Assembly: GCA_963844055.1 (NCBI GenBank)
Contig: CAWJMN010000001.1
Coordinates: forward strand, 1,612,001 to 1,676,000
Source of the DNA: CAWJMN01 sp963844055
GTDB lineage: Bacteria > Planctomycetota > Planctomycetia > Pirellulales > Pirellulaceae
Length of the DNA stretch: 64,000 nucleotides
Reading direction: 5' to 3'
The position numbers and the translations under genes are program-made. A model generated the notes under the pieces. That model was not told the origin of the DNA. It worked only from the letters and a program-made list of their open reading frames with translations, and searched no databases. Below are positions 53,405 through 62,638 of the stretch, in pieces. Numbering within the stretch: the stretch's first letter is position 1; each line of letters begins with the position of its first letter.

Positions 53405-54697
53405 ATGAAGATCACCATGCAGGCTATCGAATCGATCAAACCCTACGCAAAAAACCCTCGCATCAATGAGCCCGCCGTGCCGGGCGTTGTCGCTTCGCTC
53501 AAGGAATACGGATGGCGTCAGCCAATCGTGGTCGACGAGAAGGGCGTGATCATCGTTGGCCACACGCGCTACAAGGCGGCGAAGGAACTCGGGCTCAAAA
53601 AAGTACCGGTGCATGTTGCGTCGGAACTCACTCCGACGCAGGTCAGAGCCTATCGACTAGCTGATAACAAAACCTCCGAGGCATCCGAGTGGGACTTCGA
53701 GCTCCTGGCCTTCGAGCTGCGTGATTTGCAAGCCGCGAATTACGACCTTGGCCTCGCCGGCTTCTCCGACCTCGACTTGACCAAGCTGCTCGCCGAGAGC
53801 AACGAAGGTCTGACGGATCCGGATGAAGTTCCACCGCTGCCACCCAAGGCAAAGACCAAGCCGGGCATGCTGTATCAGCTCGGCAAGCATCGCCTTTTGT
53901 GTGGCGATAGCAGCAAGGCCGAAGACGTTGATCGCCTTCTCGGCGGAGCGAAGATCCACCTGGTTAATTCCGACCCTCCGTACAATGTCAAGGTGGAGCC
54001 ACGAAGCAACAACGCAGTCGCGGCTGGCCTCAGTTCGTTTGGTGGACTGAAGAACAACCAAGCACGTGACGCGGCCAAAGACCCAGGCAAAGCCAAACGC
54101 GTCGACAAAGTATTGCGGCCCAAGGATCGGCCGTTGGCCAATGACTTTGTGAGCGATGAAGAGTTCGACCGGTTGCTACTCGCTTGGTTTGGCAACATGT
54201 CTCGAGTACTCCTGCCAGGACGCTCGTTCTATATCTGGGGAGGGTTCGCCAACGTGGCCAACTATCCATCGGCACTCAAGGCCAGTAAGCTGTTCTTCGC
54301 ACAGGCGGTGATCTGGGTGAAGCATCATCCTGTGTTAACTCGCAAGGACTTCATGACGGATCATGAGTGGTGCTTCTACGGATGGCGAGAAGGTGCTGGC
54401 CACAAGTGGTTTGGCCCAAATAACGCCACCGACGTTTGGGAAGTAAAGAAGGTTCCCAACACGAAGATGGTGCACCTCACCGAGAAGCCAACGGAGCTTG
54501 CACAACGAGCAATGGAGTACTCTTCGCAACCGGGCGAGAATGTCTTGGACTTCTTTGGCGGTTCAGGTTCGACGCTGATCGCTGCCGAAATGTTGGGGCG
54601 TAATGCGTTCCTTACGGAGATCGATCCACTCTACTGTGACGTCATCGTTGAGCGATGGCAGAACTTCACCGGTAAAAAGGCAGTCTTAGTGCAATGA
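53405..54697 (+). CDS. ParB-domain DNA methyltransferase fusion
   Basis: 430 residues from an ATG at 53405. N-terminal ParB/sulfiredoxin-like domain (about 1-110): VVASLKEYGWRQPIVVDEKGVIIVGHTRYKAAKELGLKKVPVHV. C-terminal beta-class N4/N6 methylase: catalytic DPPYN (in VNSDPPYNV), PGRSFYIWGGFANV, and the AdoMet-binding VLDFFGGSGSTLIAAE. Such fusions are widespread in phages and modify adenine or cytosine in phage DNA, which protects against host restriction or marks packaging sites. It overlaps the next gene by ATGA and sits just before the terminase. Confidence 0.9.
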   Translation: MKITMQAIESIKPYAKNPRINEPAVPGVVASLKEYGWRQPIVVDEKGVIIVGHTRYKAAKELGLKKVPVHVASELTPTQVRAYRLADNKTSEASEWDFELLAFELRDLQAANYDLGLAGFSDLDLTKLLAESNEGLTDPDEVPPLPPKAKTKPGMLYQLGKHRLLCGDSSKAEDVDRLLGGAKIHLVNSDPPYNVKVEPRSNNAVAAGLSSFGGLKNNQARDAAKDPGKAKRVDKVLRPKDRPLANDFVSDEEFDRLLLAWFGNMSRVLLPGRSFYIWGGFANVANYPSALKASKLFFAQAVIWVKHHPVLTRKDFMTDHEWCFYGWREGAGHKWFGPNNATDVWEVKKVPNTKMVHLTEKPTELAQRAMEYSSQPGENVLDFFGGSGSTLIAAEMLGRNAFLTEIDPLYCDVIVERWQNFTGKKAVLVQ

Positions 54698-54933
54698 GCA
54701 AGAAGAAGCCGATACAGAAAGCAGCGAAGCCGGGCAAGCCTCCGGCCGCTGCCAACCCGACACGCCTCACGCATCCACAGTTTGCCGAGCTCCTCAGCAA
54801 GATGTCGAAACGCGATGTGGCGGTGAAAGAGGTGCAGGAGGATATCGCAAAGGGTGCCCCGACGAACGAGGACAACACCATCAACCTCATCCATTATTGC
54901 GCTTGGCTCGTAGCCCAAGTGGCAAGGAAATAG
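54694..54933 (+). CDS. Small protein sharing a module with the terminase N-terminus
   Basis: 79 residues, starting on an ATGA overlap with the methyltransferase. A Lys/Pro/Ala-rich start, then FAELLSKMSKRDVAVKEVQ, and TNEDNTINLIHYCAWLVAQ. The last part mirrors IGDNRTIDLLKYTAWLFTN in the N-terminal extension of the terminase next door. It may be the small terminase subunit or its remnant, with the module also fused to the large subunit. Confidence 0.68.
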   Translation: MSKKKPIQKAAKPGKPPAAANPTRLTHPQFAELLSKMSKRDVAVKEVQEDIAKGAPTNEDNTINLIHYCAWLVAQVARK

Positions 54934-54996
54934 ACGGACCTGCAGGCGACGCCAATCGCCTACAGATCCTGACCAACAAGCTGAGAAAAGCAGCCT

Positions 54997-57393
54997 GTGG
55001 CTAAACGAAAACTAGGTCCTAAAAAGAGCCTGCGCGAAAGATCCGTACCGGCGATGTCGATCGTCGAGGCGATTTGCGTTGCGCTTATAACGGTGATAGC
55101 GGACGTGGCGACAGACCCAAGGCAACTCAAGCCCGGCGAACTCTGCAAGATTATCAACTCCTCGCCGCTCGGTCCGGTCATCACCGACCAGATCCTGCGT
55201 GGCCACCGCGAACGGGCCGGCTTGCGCATCGGCGACAATCGCACGATCGACTTGCTAAAGTACACGGCCTGGCTCTTCACGAATCGTAACGCTGCGACCG
55301 TTTCCCCGGAAAAGCCTCCAGCCCCGGCCGACGCCTACGAAGCCAAGAAGGAGCGAGAGCGAGCTCGCAATGCGACGGCATCTCGCAGCGGCCGCGACAT
55401 CGGCGAACTTCCCGCCGTAGCAGATCCCGATCGCCGCCGCAAATGCGAAGCGGACCCGGTTCTCTTCTACAGAACCTACTTTCCCAAACGCTTTAGCCTG
55501 GACTTTTCTGACGACCATCTCGCAGAAATCCAAGCGATGGAAACGATCATGGTGTCTGGTGGGGTGCAGGCCTTTGCCGGGCCACGTGGCTTTGGCAAGA
55601 CATCGCTCTGCGAAGTGGCGTGCATCCGAGCGTCCTGCAAAGGCTACCGTAAATTCATCGCTCTGATCGGTGCCAGCAAAGAGGCTGCTGACGAGATGAT
55701 GGATTCCATTAAGGGCGAATTCGAGACGAACGAATTGCTCGCAGCGGACTACCCAGAGATCTGCTATCCCATCCAGAAGCTAGAAGGGATCAACAATCGC
55801 TGCAAGGGGCAGACCTATCTTGGCGAGCGAACTCGCATGCAATGGAGCGGTGCCGCGTTAGTCCTTCCCACCATTCCTGGTTCGGTTTCCTCAGGCGTGA
55901 GGATTCAAGCTCGTGGCATCACCGGACGGTTGCGCGGCATGAAGTTCAGGCGGACTGATGGCAGCACCGCTCGGCCGGATCTCGCCATCGTTGACGATCC
56001 TCAAACGGACGCGTCTGCTCGTTCTCCGGCAGCCGTTGAAAAGCGGATGAAGCTGCTCTGTGGCACAATCATTGGGCTTGCAGGCCCAGGTGAGAAGATC
56101 GCGATCTTTGTACCGTGCACCATCATTCAGAAAGGTGACCTGGCAGATCAGATTCTGGACCGCGACCAGCATCCAGAGTTCCATGGTGCAAAGACCAAGA
56201 TGCTCTATGCGGAGCCGACCAATACCAGGCTCTGGGAAGAGTACGCCGAGCTGCGGCGGGCAAGCCTGCGAAATGATGGCGAAGGCGAGGAAGCCACAGC
56301 GTTCTACAAAAAGAACCGAGCGGCAATGGATGCAGGCGCCAAGGTAGCTTGGCCGGATCGGTACGAGGATGGCCAGATCAGCGGCATCGAGTATGCCATG
56401 TGTATCAAGATCGATCGGCCTTACGCTTTCGCGGCCGAGTATCAAAACGACCCGCTTTCTGAAGCAACAACGGAATTGGGTCCCATCGATGCGAAGATCG
56501 TCCTGCGAAAGGTCAACGGCCTGGCTCGTGGGATCGTTCCACTGGCTGCTCAGCACTTGGTTTGCTTTATTGACGTGCAGCTCAACGTGTTGTACTTCGT
56601 CGTCGTCGCATGGTCGAAGGATTACACCGGTGCAATCATTGACTACGGCACGTGGCCGGATCAGCGGCGTAGCTACTTCACCTACCGCGAAGTGGGCCAG
56701 ACCATTCGCAAACGGTTTCCCAAGGCCAGTCCTGAGGGTGGTATACGGCAGGCTCTTGAGTCTCTTGTCGATGAGGTGGCAAATCGCGAGTGGCAACAGG
56801 AAGGTGGAAGCCACATGCGAATTGAGCGGATCGGCGTGGACTCCGGCAACTGGACGCAAGCAATCTACCAGTTCTGTCGCGAGTCTGAGCATTCCACCAT
56901 CCTACGTGCCACCAAGGGCATCAGCATTGAACGTAAGAAGGCTCCAATCACGCATTGGAAGAAGAAGCCAGGTCAAACAATTGGAAACCACTGGATACTG
57001 TCCAGCGTCGAGAACCACCGTGCAGTTCGCTTGCTCTCCTTTGACACCGATATTTATAAATCCCGGACTCGCGATCTGTTGCATGCAACACATGGAGACT
57101 CAGGATCACTCAGCCTTTTTGGAAAGAAGGGGCATGACCACCAAATGATCTCCGACCACCTGGCATCAGAGAATCCAAAATCGGATGACGGCGGCAAGGA
57201 GTTTTGGAAAGATAAACCTGGAAAGCCAGATAACCACCTCCTCGACACTGTAGTTGGAGCGGTCATGCTGGCAAGCACGCATGGCTGCGCACTAGATCCT
57301 TCGCTCCGAAAAAATAAAACCAAATCCAAACCGTTTCCCGGGAAAAAGCCTGCTCAGGCGAGACCACCAGTTGATCGAGTCCAATACCTTTAG
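54997..57393 (+). CDS. Phage terminase large subunit with an N-terminal extension
   Basis: 798 residues from a GTG at 54997. Residues about 1-105 are an extension resembling the upstream small protein. Residues about 180-430 are the ATPase: Walker-A variant FAGPRGFGKTS, Walker-B LAIVDDPQ, coupling region FVPCTII. From about 520 there is an RNase H-like nuclease region with a metal Asp in LVCFIDVQLNVLYFVVV and a later Asp in GVDSGNW. It cuts and pumps the concatemer into proheads. The frame is clean across 2.4 kb, unlike the capsid genes. It ends 12 bases before the next gene, whose ribosome site overlaps the stop codon. Confidence 0.9.
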   Translation: MAKRKLGPKKSLRERSVPAMSIVEAICVALITVIADVATDPRQLKPGELCKIINSSPLGPVITDQILRGHRERAGLRIGDNRTIDLLKYTAWLFTNRNAATVSPEKPPAPADAYEAKKERERARNATASRSGRDIGELPAVADPDRRRKCEADPVLFYRTYFPKRFSLDFSDDHLAEIQAMETIMVSGGVQAFAGPRGFGKTSLCEVACIRASCKGYRKFIALIGASKEAADEMMDSIKGEFETNELLAADYPEICYPIQKLEGINNRCKGQTYLGERTRMQWSGAALVLPTIPGSVSSGVRIQARGITGRLRGMKFRRTDGSTARPDLAIVDDPQTDASARSPAAVEKRMKLLCGTIIGLAGPGEKIAIFVPCTIIQKGDLADQILDRDQHPEFHGAKTKMLYAEPTNTRLWEEYAELRRASLRNDGEGEEATAFYKKNRAAMDAGAKVAWPDRYEDGQISGIEYAMCIKIDRPYAFAAEYQNDPLSEATTELGPIDAKIVLRKVNGLARGIVPLAAQHLVCFIDVQLNVLYFVVVAWSKDYTGAIIDYGTWPDQRRSYFTYREVGQTIRKRFPKASPEGGIRQALESLVDEVANREWQQEGGSHMRIERIGVDSGNWTQAIYQFCRESEHSTILRATKGISIERKKAPITHWKKKPGQTIGNHWILSSVENHRAVRLLSFDTDIYKSRTRDLLHATHGDSGSLSLFGKKGHDHQMISDHLASENPKSDDGGKEFWKDKPGKPDNHLLDTVVGAVMLASTHGCALDPSLRKNKTKSKPFPGKKPAQARPPVDRVQYL

Positions 57394-57405
57394 GAGTCAG
57401 TTGTT

Positions 57406-57753
57406 ATGGCACGTGGTGAACATCGAGAGTACGTACACGCCGACGGCGTCATCAGTCGCTGTCCGACTTGCGCGTCGACCAAGCGAACCAATTACTTTGC
57501 TCGCCAAGAGCAGCAAATCGCTGGCATACGGGATGGAATCCCCTACACGCATGTCGTGTGGCGGCGAACCAGTTGCGAGGACTGCGGGCAATTCCGCATC
57601 GATCGTACGCACGAAAACCGCCCAGGAGATGTGGTTCCGGAACCCCAAATCTACAATGGTCCCGAAGAAAAGGCGGTCGCCGTGCCGGCTCCTGTACCGC
57701 GAAACGCCAAGCCAAAACAGCCTCGGAAACAGCCGCAGAAACCAAAGGCTTAA
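57406..57753 (+). CDS. Small zinc-ribbon protein
   Basis: 115 residues from an ATG at 57406, with TAGGAG overlapping the terminase stop. CPTC and CEDC pairs about 35 residues apart suggest one zinc ribbon. The C-terminal 35 residues are Pro/Lys/Gln-rich. It may bind DNA or help start packaging; function not known. Confidence 0.62.
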   Translation: MARGEHREYVHADGVISRCPTCASTKRTNYFARQEQQIAGIRDGIPYTHVVWRRTSCEDCGQFRIDRTHENRPGDVVPEPQIYNGPEEKAVAVPAPVPRNAKPKQPRKQPQKPKA

Positions 57754-57821
57754 TCGTTTTCCGCCTATAATCTTTTCGGTGCCAGTGGAGAATTGACCAG
57801 ACCGGCCGATAGTAACCGGTC

Positions 57822-58016
57822 ATGGCTGACAACTCTGCACGAATTGCTGAAATCAAAGAGATCCTAAGTGGAGCGAAATCGGTCTCCGTGGATGGGTTGA
57901 CCACCACGTACGACACGGATTCGCTCCGCAAGGAACTGCGCGACCTGCAGCAATCCGACGACACGCAAAAGAAGAAACGGCCCGTTGCCTCCAGCATCTA
58001 CCTGGGAGGCTTCTAA
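57822..58016 (+). CDS. gpW-like head-tail joining protein
   Basis: 64 residues: MADNSARIAEIKEILSGAKSVSVDGLTTTYDTDSLRKELRDLQQ. Two helices around a VDGLTTTYD hairpin recall gpW of lambda. Its stop overlaps the portal start (TAATG). Lambda places gpW directly before the portal gene, as here. Confidence 0.75.
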   Translation: MADNSARIAEIKEILSGAKSVSVDGLTTTYDTDSLRKELRDLQQSDDTQKKKRPVASSIYLGGF

Positions 58017-58819
58017 TGGACCCGTTCTTCGAGCCGATCTACGTCGACAGTGCTGCTCCCCAGGGGATTGCGCAGTTTGTTGCCGGTGCAGGCTATGACG
58101 CCACCGAGGACAAGGGCAAGCGACGAGCTATTGGCCCCAACCATCGGTCGGAAGACCAGATCCTGACTGGGCACAAGCGGTCGATGATGCTGGCCTCTGC
58201 CAGAGACCTGTGCCGCAACTTCGTGCTGACGATGTGGTTGATTCGTCGTCACCTCGATTACGTTGCTTCGTTCCAGTTCCACGCTCGCACGCCAGACCCA
58301 GCGGCCAACTACGCCATCGAGACGTTCATGACTCGATGGTTCAAGGCGATAAACTGCGATGCCTCGGGGCGTCACTTCTTCAACCGCTTGCTGCGGCTGA
58401 CCGAGGCAAGGGCAGCAATCGACGGCGATATCGGCATTCTCAAGGTCAAAGGCGGATACCTGCAATTGATCGAGAGTGATCGTATCCGCAACCCGACCGA
58501 CAAGATTGACAGCAGTTGGGACCACGGTGTGAAGACTGTCGCCGCTGGTCGGGCGGTCGCCTATTGCCTGCATAAACGAGTCGGCAATGGCTGGGAGCAG
58601 GAGCGGATTGTCTCCGCCGTCGACATTATCCAGCACGGCTATTTCGAGCGCTACGACCAAACTCGCGGCATCAGCCCTTTGGCGGCCGGCCTCAATGCGA
58701 TGCGGGACGTGTACGAAGGATTTGACTACGGCCTAGCAAAAGCAAAGGTTGAACAGCTGTTCCGCTCGCCGTCTACCGTGACGCGACTGAGTCGATGGGT
58801 AGTACCGACGAAGTGGTAG
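58016..58819 (+). CDS. Lambda-type portal protein, N-terminal piece
   Basis: About 250 meaningful codons: GAGYDATEDKGKRRAIGPNHRSEDQILTGHKRSMMLASARDLCRNFVLTMWLI, then a portal core (RAAIDGDIGILKVKGGYLQLIESDRI). It continues to KVEQLF at about 58765; one missing base then breaks the frame. The portal is the dodecamer gate through which DNA enters and leaves the head. Confidence 0.82.
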   Translation: MDPFFEPIYVDSAAPQGIAQFVAGAGYDATEDKGKRRAIGPNHRSEDQILTGHKRSMMLASARDLCRNFVLTMWLIRRHLDYVASFQFHARTPDPAANYAIETFMTRWFKAINCDASGRHFFNRLLRLTEARAAIDGDIGILKVKGGYLQLIESDRIRNPTDKIDSSWDHGVKTVAAGRAVAYCLHKRVGNGWEQERIVSAVDIIQHGYFERYDQTRGISPLAAGLNAMRDVYEGFDYGLAKAKVEQLFRSPSTVTRLSRWVVPTKW

Positions 58820-59451
58820 ACGACGGTGGCGAGCCAGTGGATGTCACTGGGCGGTACAAGGTCGACTTTGGTCGAGGTCCAGTGCTGCTAGATCTGCAAC
58901 CTGGGGACAAAGCGGAGTTCCTCAAAGGGGGCGGTGGCCAGCAAGACTTGGTGGAGTTCCTCACGTCCATCATGCAGCTCGCCATGAAGATGCTCGACAT
59001 CCCCTACTCGTTCTACGACGAGTCGCACACCAACTTCTTTGGGTCACGTGCTGCTTGGATGCACTACGAGCGCACCTCCGAAAGCAAGCGTGAGGCCCTT
59101 GGCAGTGTGCTGGATCGCATGACGATTTGGCGTCTGTTCCTGGCGATCACGAATGGCGAAATTCCTGGGCTGCCCAAGTCGCTATCTGTTGCGGATCTCG
59201 ATTGGGAATGGGTGCCAACGGGCATGCCTTGGTGGGACCCAGCCAAGGAGATCAATGGTGACCTCATGGCCATTGGGGCCGGCCTCGATAACCCACAACG
59301 CATCTGCAAGGGACGCGGCAAGGGTGACTACGAGGACAACATCGATCAAATCGCCAAGGCCTTGGAGTACGCCAGGTCGAAGGGCGTGCCAGTGTCTTTT
59401 TTTGCTCCACAACCCATGCCAGCAGAAATCACGGTGAACAATGGCAAGTAA
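58795..59451 (+). CDS. Lambda-type portal protein, C-terminal piece
   Basis: Natural join: about 58765, giving LF-ALAVYRDATESMGSTDEVV. It contains LLDLQPGDKAEFL, the family's PYSFYDESHTNFFGSRAAWM and the helical C-terminus. The joined portal would be about 480 residues. It overlaps the prohead protease gene at 59441-59451. Confidence 0.82.
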   Translation: MGSTDEVVDDGGEPVDVTGRYKVDFGRGPVLLDLQPGDKAEFLKGGGGQQDLVEFLTSIMQLAMKMLDIPYSFYDESHTNFFGSRAAWMHYERTSESKREALGSVLDRMTIWRLFLAITNGEIPGLPKSLSVADLDWEWVPTGMPWWDPAKEINGDLMAIGAGLDNPQRICKGRGKGDYEDNIDQIAKALEYARSKGVPVSFFAPQPMPAEITVNNGK

Positions 59452-60051
59452 GCAAATCAAAGTGCCAAAGAGTGCGTTCTTCACTCCGTTGGCAGCTGTG
59501 AAGTTTGATGGTGGGGCCGCTCCTGGCAGGAGAGAACGGCGTCCCTCCCGCTGTGCCATTCACTTCGGTCGGTGCGCTCGGCCGAGCCGATCGTGCATTG
59601 GTACTGGGGAAAGATCGTGCACGACATGGCCGGCATGCAGCTCCGAAAGGACAACTGTCCGGTCGACTATTGCCACGACTGCGAGGAGATCATCGGCGTT
59701 GGGCTGAAGTTCACGGCCGACGAGAAGCTTCGCGTCACGGTCGAAGGGAAGCTGATTCCGTTCACCGCGACGGATCGGGCTGCAGAGGTGATCTTCAAAT
59801 CGGGTGAGGGAATCCCCTACGAAGCCAGTCTCGACTGGTCTGGGCCCCGCGTACTGGAGTTTGTCTATGAAGGCGAAAGCCAGATCGTAAACGGGCAACA
59901 GTTCGACGGCCCTGGCTACATCGTACGCAAGTGGCAACTCGATGCCTTTGCCATCTGTCCACTGGGGGCAGATGAGAACACGTCCACACAGTTTTCTCGC
60001 AAGGGCAAGGAGGTCGACGTCGTTGTCGAATTCTCCGGGGCCCGAGACTAA
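59441..60051 (+). CDS. Prohead protease-like protein (two reading-frame breaks)
   Basis: From an ATG at 59441: KQIKVPKSAFFTPLAAVKFD, then VGPLLAGENGVPPAVPFTSV in a second frame (after about 59511), then RSAEPIVHWYWGKIVHDMAGMQ in a third (after about 59570). The last and largest part shows CPVDYCHDCEEIIGVGLKF, GIPYEASLDW, VNGQQFDGPGYIV and LDAFAICPLGAD. This order is that of HK97-type prohead proteases, with His in CHD and Ser in EASLDW as the probable catalytic pair. Each break is explained by one extra G. Joined, about 200 residues. Confidence 0.7.
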
Positions 60052-60067
60052 GTTTACGGAGCCTCAC

Positions 60068-60480
60068 ATGACCACAGCGCCAGCCAACCCACCAGCCACC
60101 ACGCCTTCTCCTGAAGGAACCAAGCTGAGTGGCACCGACCAAGTTAAGGCCGAGATGGCCATCTTCTTGCACGCACTTCGGCTCGGCCAAGGGTTGCGAA
60201 TACTTCATGAGCGGTAAGCCGCTGGTGGAGTGTTTCTTTGCTCACCTCGCCGAGGTGACCAAGGCACACGGCGCCGATGGGGGAGAAGTTCAACAAGACC
60301 ATTGCCGACAAGGACGCGGAACTCACGAAGGTGAATACCGAGTTCAAGGCGTGGAAAGAGAAGTTTGGCGGCGAAGAGCCTGTCAGCTTCGGTGAAGGCA
60401 ATAAGCCAACCGCCAAGTCCCCTGCCAAGTTCGGTGCTGGGCTGATGGATGCACTCAGGGTGCCTGGGGCCAAGAAGTAG
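60068..60480 (+). CDS. Probable capsid scaffold-like protein (two reading-frame breaks)
   Basis: From an ATG at 60068: TAPANPPATTPSPEGTKLSGTDQVKAEMAIF, then GCEYFMSGKPLVECFFAHLAEVTKAHGAD in a second frame and GEKFNKTIADKDAELTKVN and on in the third. The end is Lys/Glu-rich and helical, followed by FGAGLMDALRVPGAKK. Position between protease and capsid, size (about 135 residues) and helical charge fit a scaffold. One extra base near 60190 and one in a G5 run near 60278 account for both breaks. Confidence 0.55.
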
Positions 60481-60544
60481 GTTCCAGTTCGGTCCAACGT
60501 GGGCTGCACTGTGTTTCGGTAGTTTTCTTTTTTAGGAGTCCGAC

Positions 60545-61476
60545 ATGACCGCGACGTATTTGACTCTCGCGGATCTGACCAAGGTTAACGACCGGAACTT
60601 GCAGATCGCGACATCAGCGACATCCTTAACGATGCCCCAGTGCTAAAGCTACTGGCTGCTGATATCTGTCCCGACACGACCCACAAGTACCTCAAGCAAA
60701 CGGGTGCTCCAGTGGTTGGTTTCCGTTCCGTCAATGACGGACGGGAAAATTCCAAGTCCGCTGATACGCTCATGTCGGTAGACCTGAAGATCCTTGACGC
60801 GTCGTTCGACGTCGACAAGGCTTTGGCCGATGCCTACAAAGATGGCCCTGATGCATTCGTAGCTCGCGAGGCCATGCGGTCGCTGAAGCAAAGCTACTTC
60901 ATGTACGAGAAGCAGATCTTCAACGGCACCGTGGGAGGCCGCAGCTGCTGGCTTCTCGGGCCTCGGCGGACTCGCTGGTAATTGGCGGAGCCACCGTCAT
61001 CGATGCCACGGGAGCTCGGTCGGTGCAGGATCAAGCGTTTACGCCATCCGCACAGGCGGCGACCCAAACGATGTGGTGGCGATCGCTGGTAGAGCGGCGA
61101 CATTCAGATTGGCGACACCACGGTGATCCAAAAAGCTGGTGCAACGACTGGCACTTACCCAGCGTTGTACACGCCGATCACGGGATGGGTGGGATTGCAG
61201 ATCGGTGGAGCTTACTCCGTAGGCCGTATTTGCAACCTGACGGCTCAGGCCGGTAAGACGCTGACGGATGCTCTGATCGCTCAGTTGATCGCCACCTTCC
61301 CTGCAGGCAAGGGGCCAACTCACCTTGCCATGAACCGTCGCAGCTTGTTCCAACTGCAAGCCGCACGTACGGCAACCAACGCGACAGGTGCACCTGCACC
61401 GATTCCAACTGACTCGTTTGGAATCCCGATCATCCCAACCGATGCCATCTTGTCGACCGAGACGATCCTGGCCTAG
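60545..61476 (+). CDS. Major capsid protein (HK97 fold), split by several indels
   Basis: ATG at 60545 with AGGAG upstream. Reading across frames gives MTATYLTLADLTKVNDRNL, then DISDILNDAPVLKLLAADICP, TGAPVVGFRSVNDGREN, AREAMRSLKQSYFMYEKQIFNGT, AGFSGL, DSLVIGGATVIDATG, SSVYAIRTGGDPNDVVAI, then GDIQIGDTTVIQKAGATTGTY to the end (61123-61476). The total, about 310 residues, and the late beta-rich part suit an HK97-fold major capsid. Breaks lie near 60604, 60942, 60970, 61020 and 61092. I count at least five; the sequence between them is otherwise well kept. Confidence 0.7.
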
Positions 61477-61578
61477 TCGGTCTGAGCATACCCTGTGAAA
61501 GGCGGGGGTGATTGGCTTCGGCTGATCGCCCCCGCCGAATGTTGTTCCTGTTCATTCGATTTTTCATTGGAGCCTCTC

Positions 61579-61800
61579 ATGGCCGAGCCAATTCAAAAGC
61601 AAAAGGTCCGCGAAATCAAGGCAGCGATTGCTGGTCTCGAAGACAAGCCCAGGGCACATCTGACGCTGCGAGCGCCAGACATCGCGTTGCTTGTCGAATG
61701 TGCTGAGCGTGGCCTGCCACCGGACCCACCCGATGCCCCAGCACCGACACCCGCTCCAGCTCCAGCCCCCTCGCGTGAAGTGGGAACCGACACCGAGTAA
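61579..61800 (+). CDS. Small prophage protein with a proline-rich tail
   Basis: 73 residues from an ATG at 61579 with TGGAG upstream: MAEPIQKQKVREIKAAIAGLEDKPRAHLTLRAPDIALLVECAERGL, then a Pro/Ala tail. Helical first half; no domain recognised. It lies between capsid and connector genes, so it is likely a head gene. Confidence 0.6.
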   Translation: MAEPIQKQKVREIKAAIAGLEDKPRAHLTLRAPDIALLVECAERGLPPDPPDAPAPTPAPAPAPSREVGTDTE

Positions 61801-61803
61801 GCC

Positions 61804-62207
61804 ATGAGTGCTCGTCGCCGCTCCATCGCGAATGCAATCAAGACCGCCATCAAAGAGACGGGCGGCGATAGCACGTATCGTTACGAACGTGATGTGGACG
61901 GCGACACGCTGACATGTGATATCATCCCAGGCCTTGCGACTACGGCCTTTGAGATGGTTGAAGAGACTTCGCAGGTTGTGACCACGGTCCACAGCCAAGA
62001 GCTTCTCTTTCCGTCGGCCGATTTGGTTTTCCGGGAAACGATCAACCTGTTCAGCCAGTGCTGCGAGACCGGATTGTGGAGACTGATGGAAACGGCAACG
62101 AATTCATCTACATGGTTCTGGACAACAACGGCATGCCTCGCTGGCGTTACATGGACCCTTACCGAGACTTCATTCGCGTTCACACCAAACTGATTGTCAC
62201 ACCATGA
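61804..62207 (+). CDS. Head-tail connector-like protein (one frame break)
   Basis: From an ATG at 61804: SARRRSIANAIKTAIKETGGDSTYRYERDVDGDTLTCDIIPGLATTAFEM, continuing to LVFRE. It then continues in a second frame as DQPVQPVLRDRIVETDGNGNEF, MVLDNNGMPRWRYMDPYRDF and VHTKLIVTP, ending at 62207. One missing base in the AAA run near 62038 explains the shift. Its stop overlaps the next start (ATGA). About 133 residues joined. Connector role is from gene order only. Confidence 0.55.
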
Positions 62208-62638
62208 GCAGCAAGACCCGAGCGATTTGCGACAAGATTGTGGAGCTGCTCTCGGCTGCCACGTTCTCCGTGCCGATCGTGGCGGTGATGGACCTGGAGC
62301 CGTCGTACGATGTCGTTCGGCTCGATGGCCAGGTGCAAGTGATCGTCTCGCCATTTAACCGAGAACGGGACCCTGTCGCTCGTGGCTTAACCCTGGTGGA
62401 ACACAAGGTCAATTTGGTGATCTTGGCGGCCATGAAGCCAAAGACAAACTACTCCACGCAGGACCTCGAGGGCCTGCAGGAGGAACTCGAAGAGTGGGCT
62501 GATGAGTGCGATCTCGATCGACCGGAAGCTCTTACAGCAATCGATGTGATTGCGATTTATTTGCCCAAGAAATCTAAGCAGGAAAACCTGTTTCTTTCCG
62601 GCGTTCAATTAACCTTTGTTGGAGGTCATTCCGTATGA
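62204..62638 (+). CDS. Tail-completion-like protein
   Basis: 144 residues: MSSKTRAICDKIVELLSAATFSVPIVAVMDLEPSYDV, VQVIVSPFNRERDPVARGLTLVEHKVNLVILA and a Glu-rich helix. Order just before a tail tube gene fits a tail completion or minor tail protein. It overlaps the previous gene by four bases and the next start lies in its last codons. Confidence 0.58.
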   Translation: MSSKTRAICDKIVELLSAATFSVPIVAVMDLEPSYDVVRLDGQVQVIVSPFNRERDPVARGLTLVEHKVNLVILAAMKPKTNYSTQDLEGLQEELEEWADECDLDRPEALTAIDVIAIYLPKKSKQENLFLSGVQLTFVGGHSV

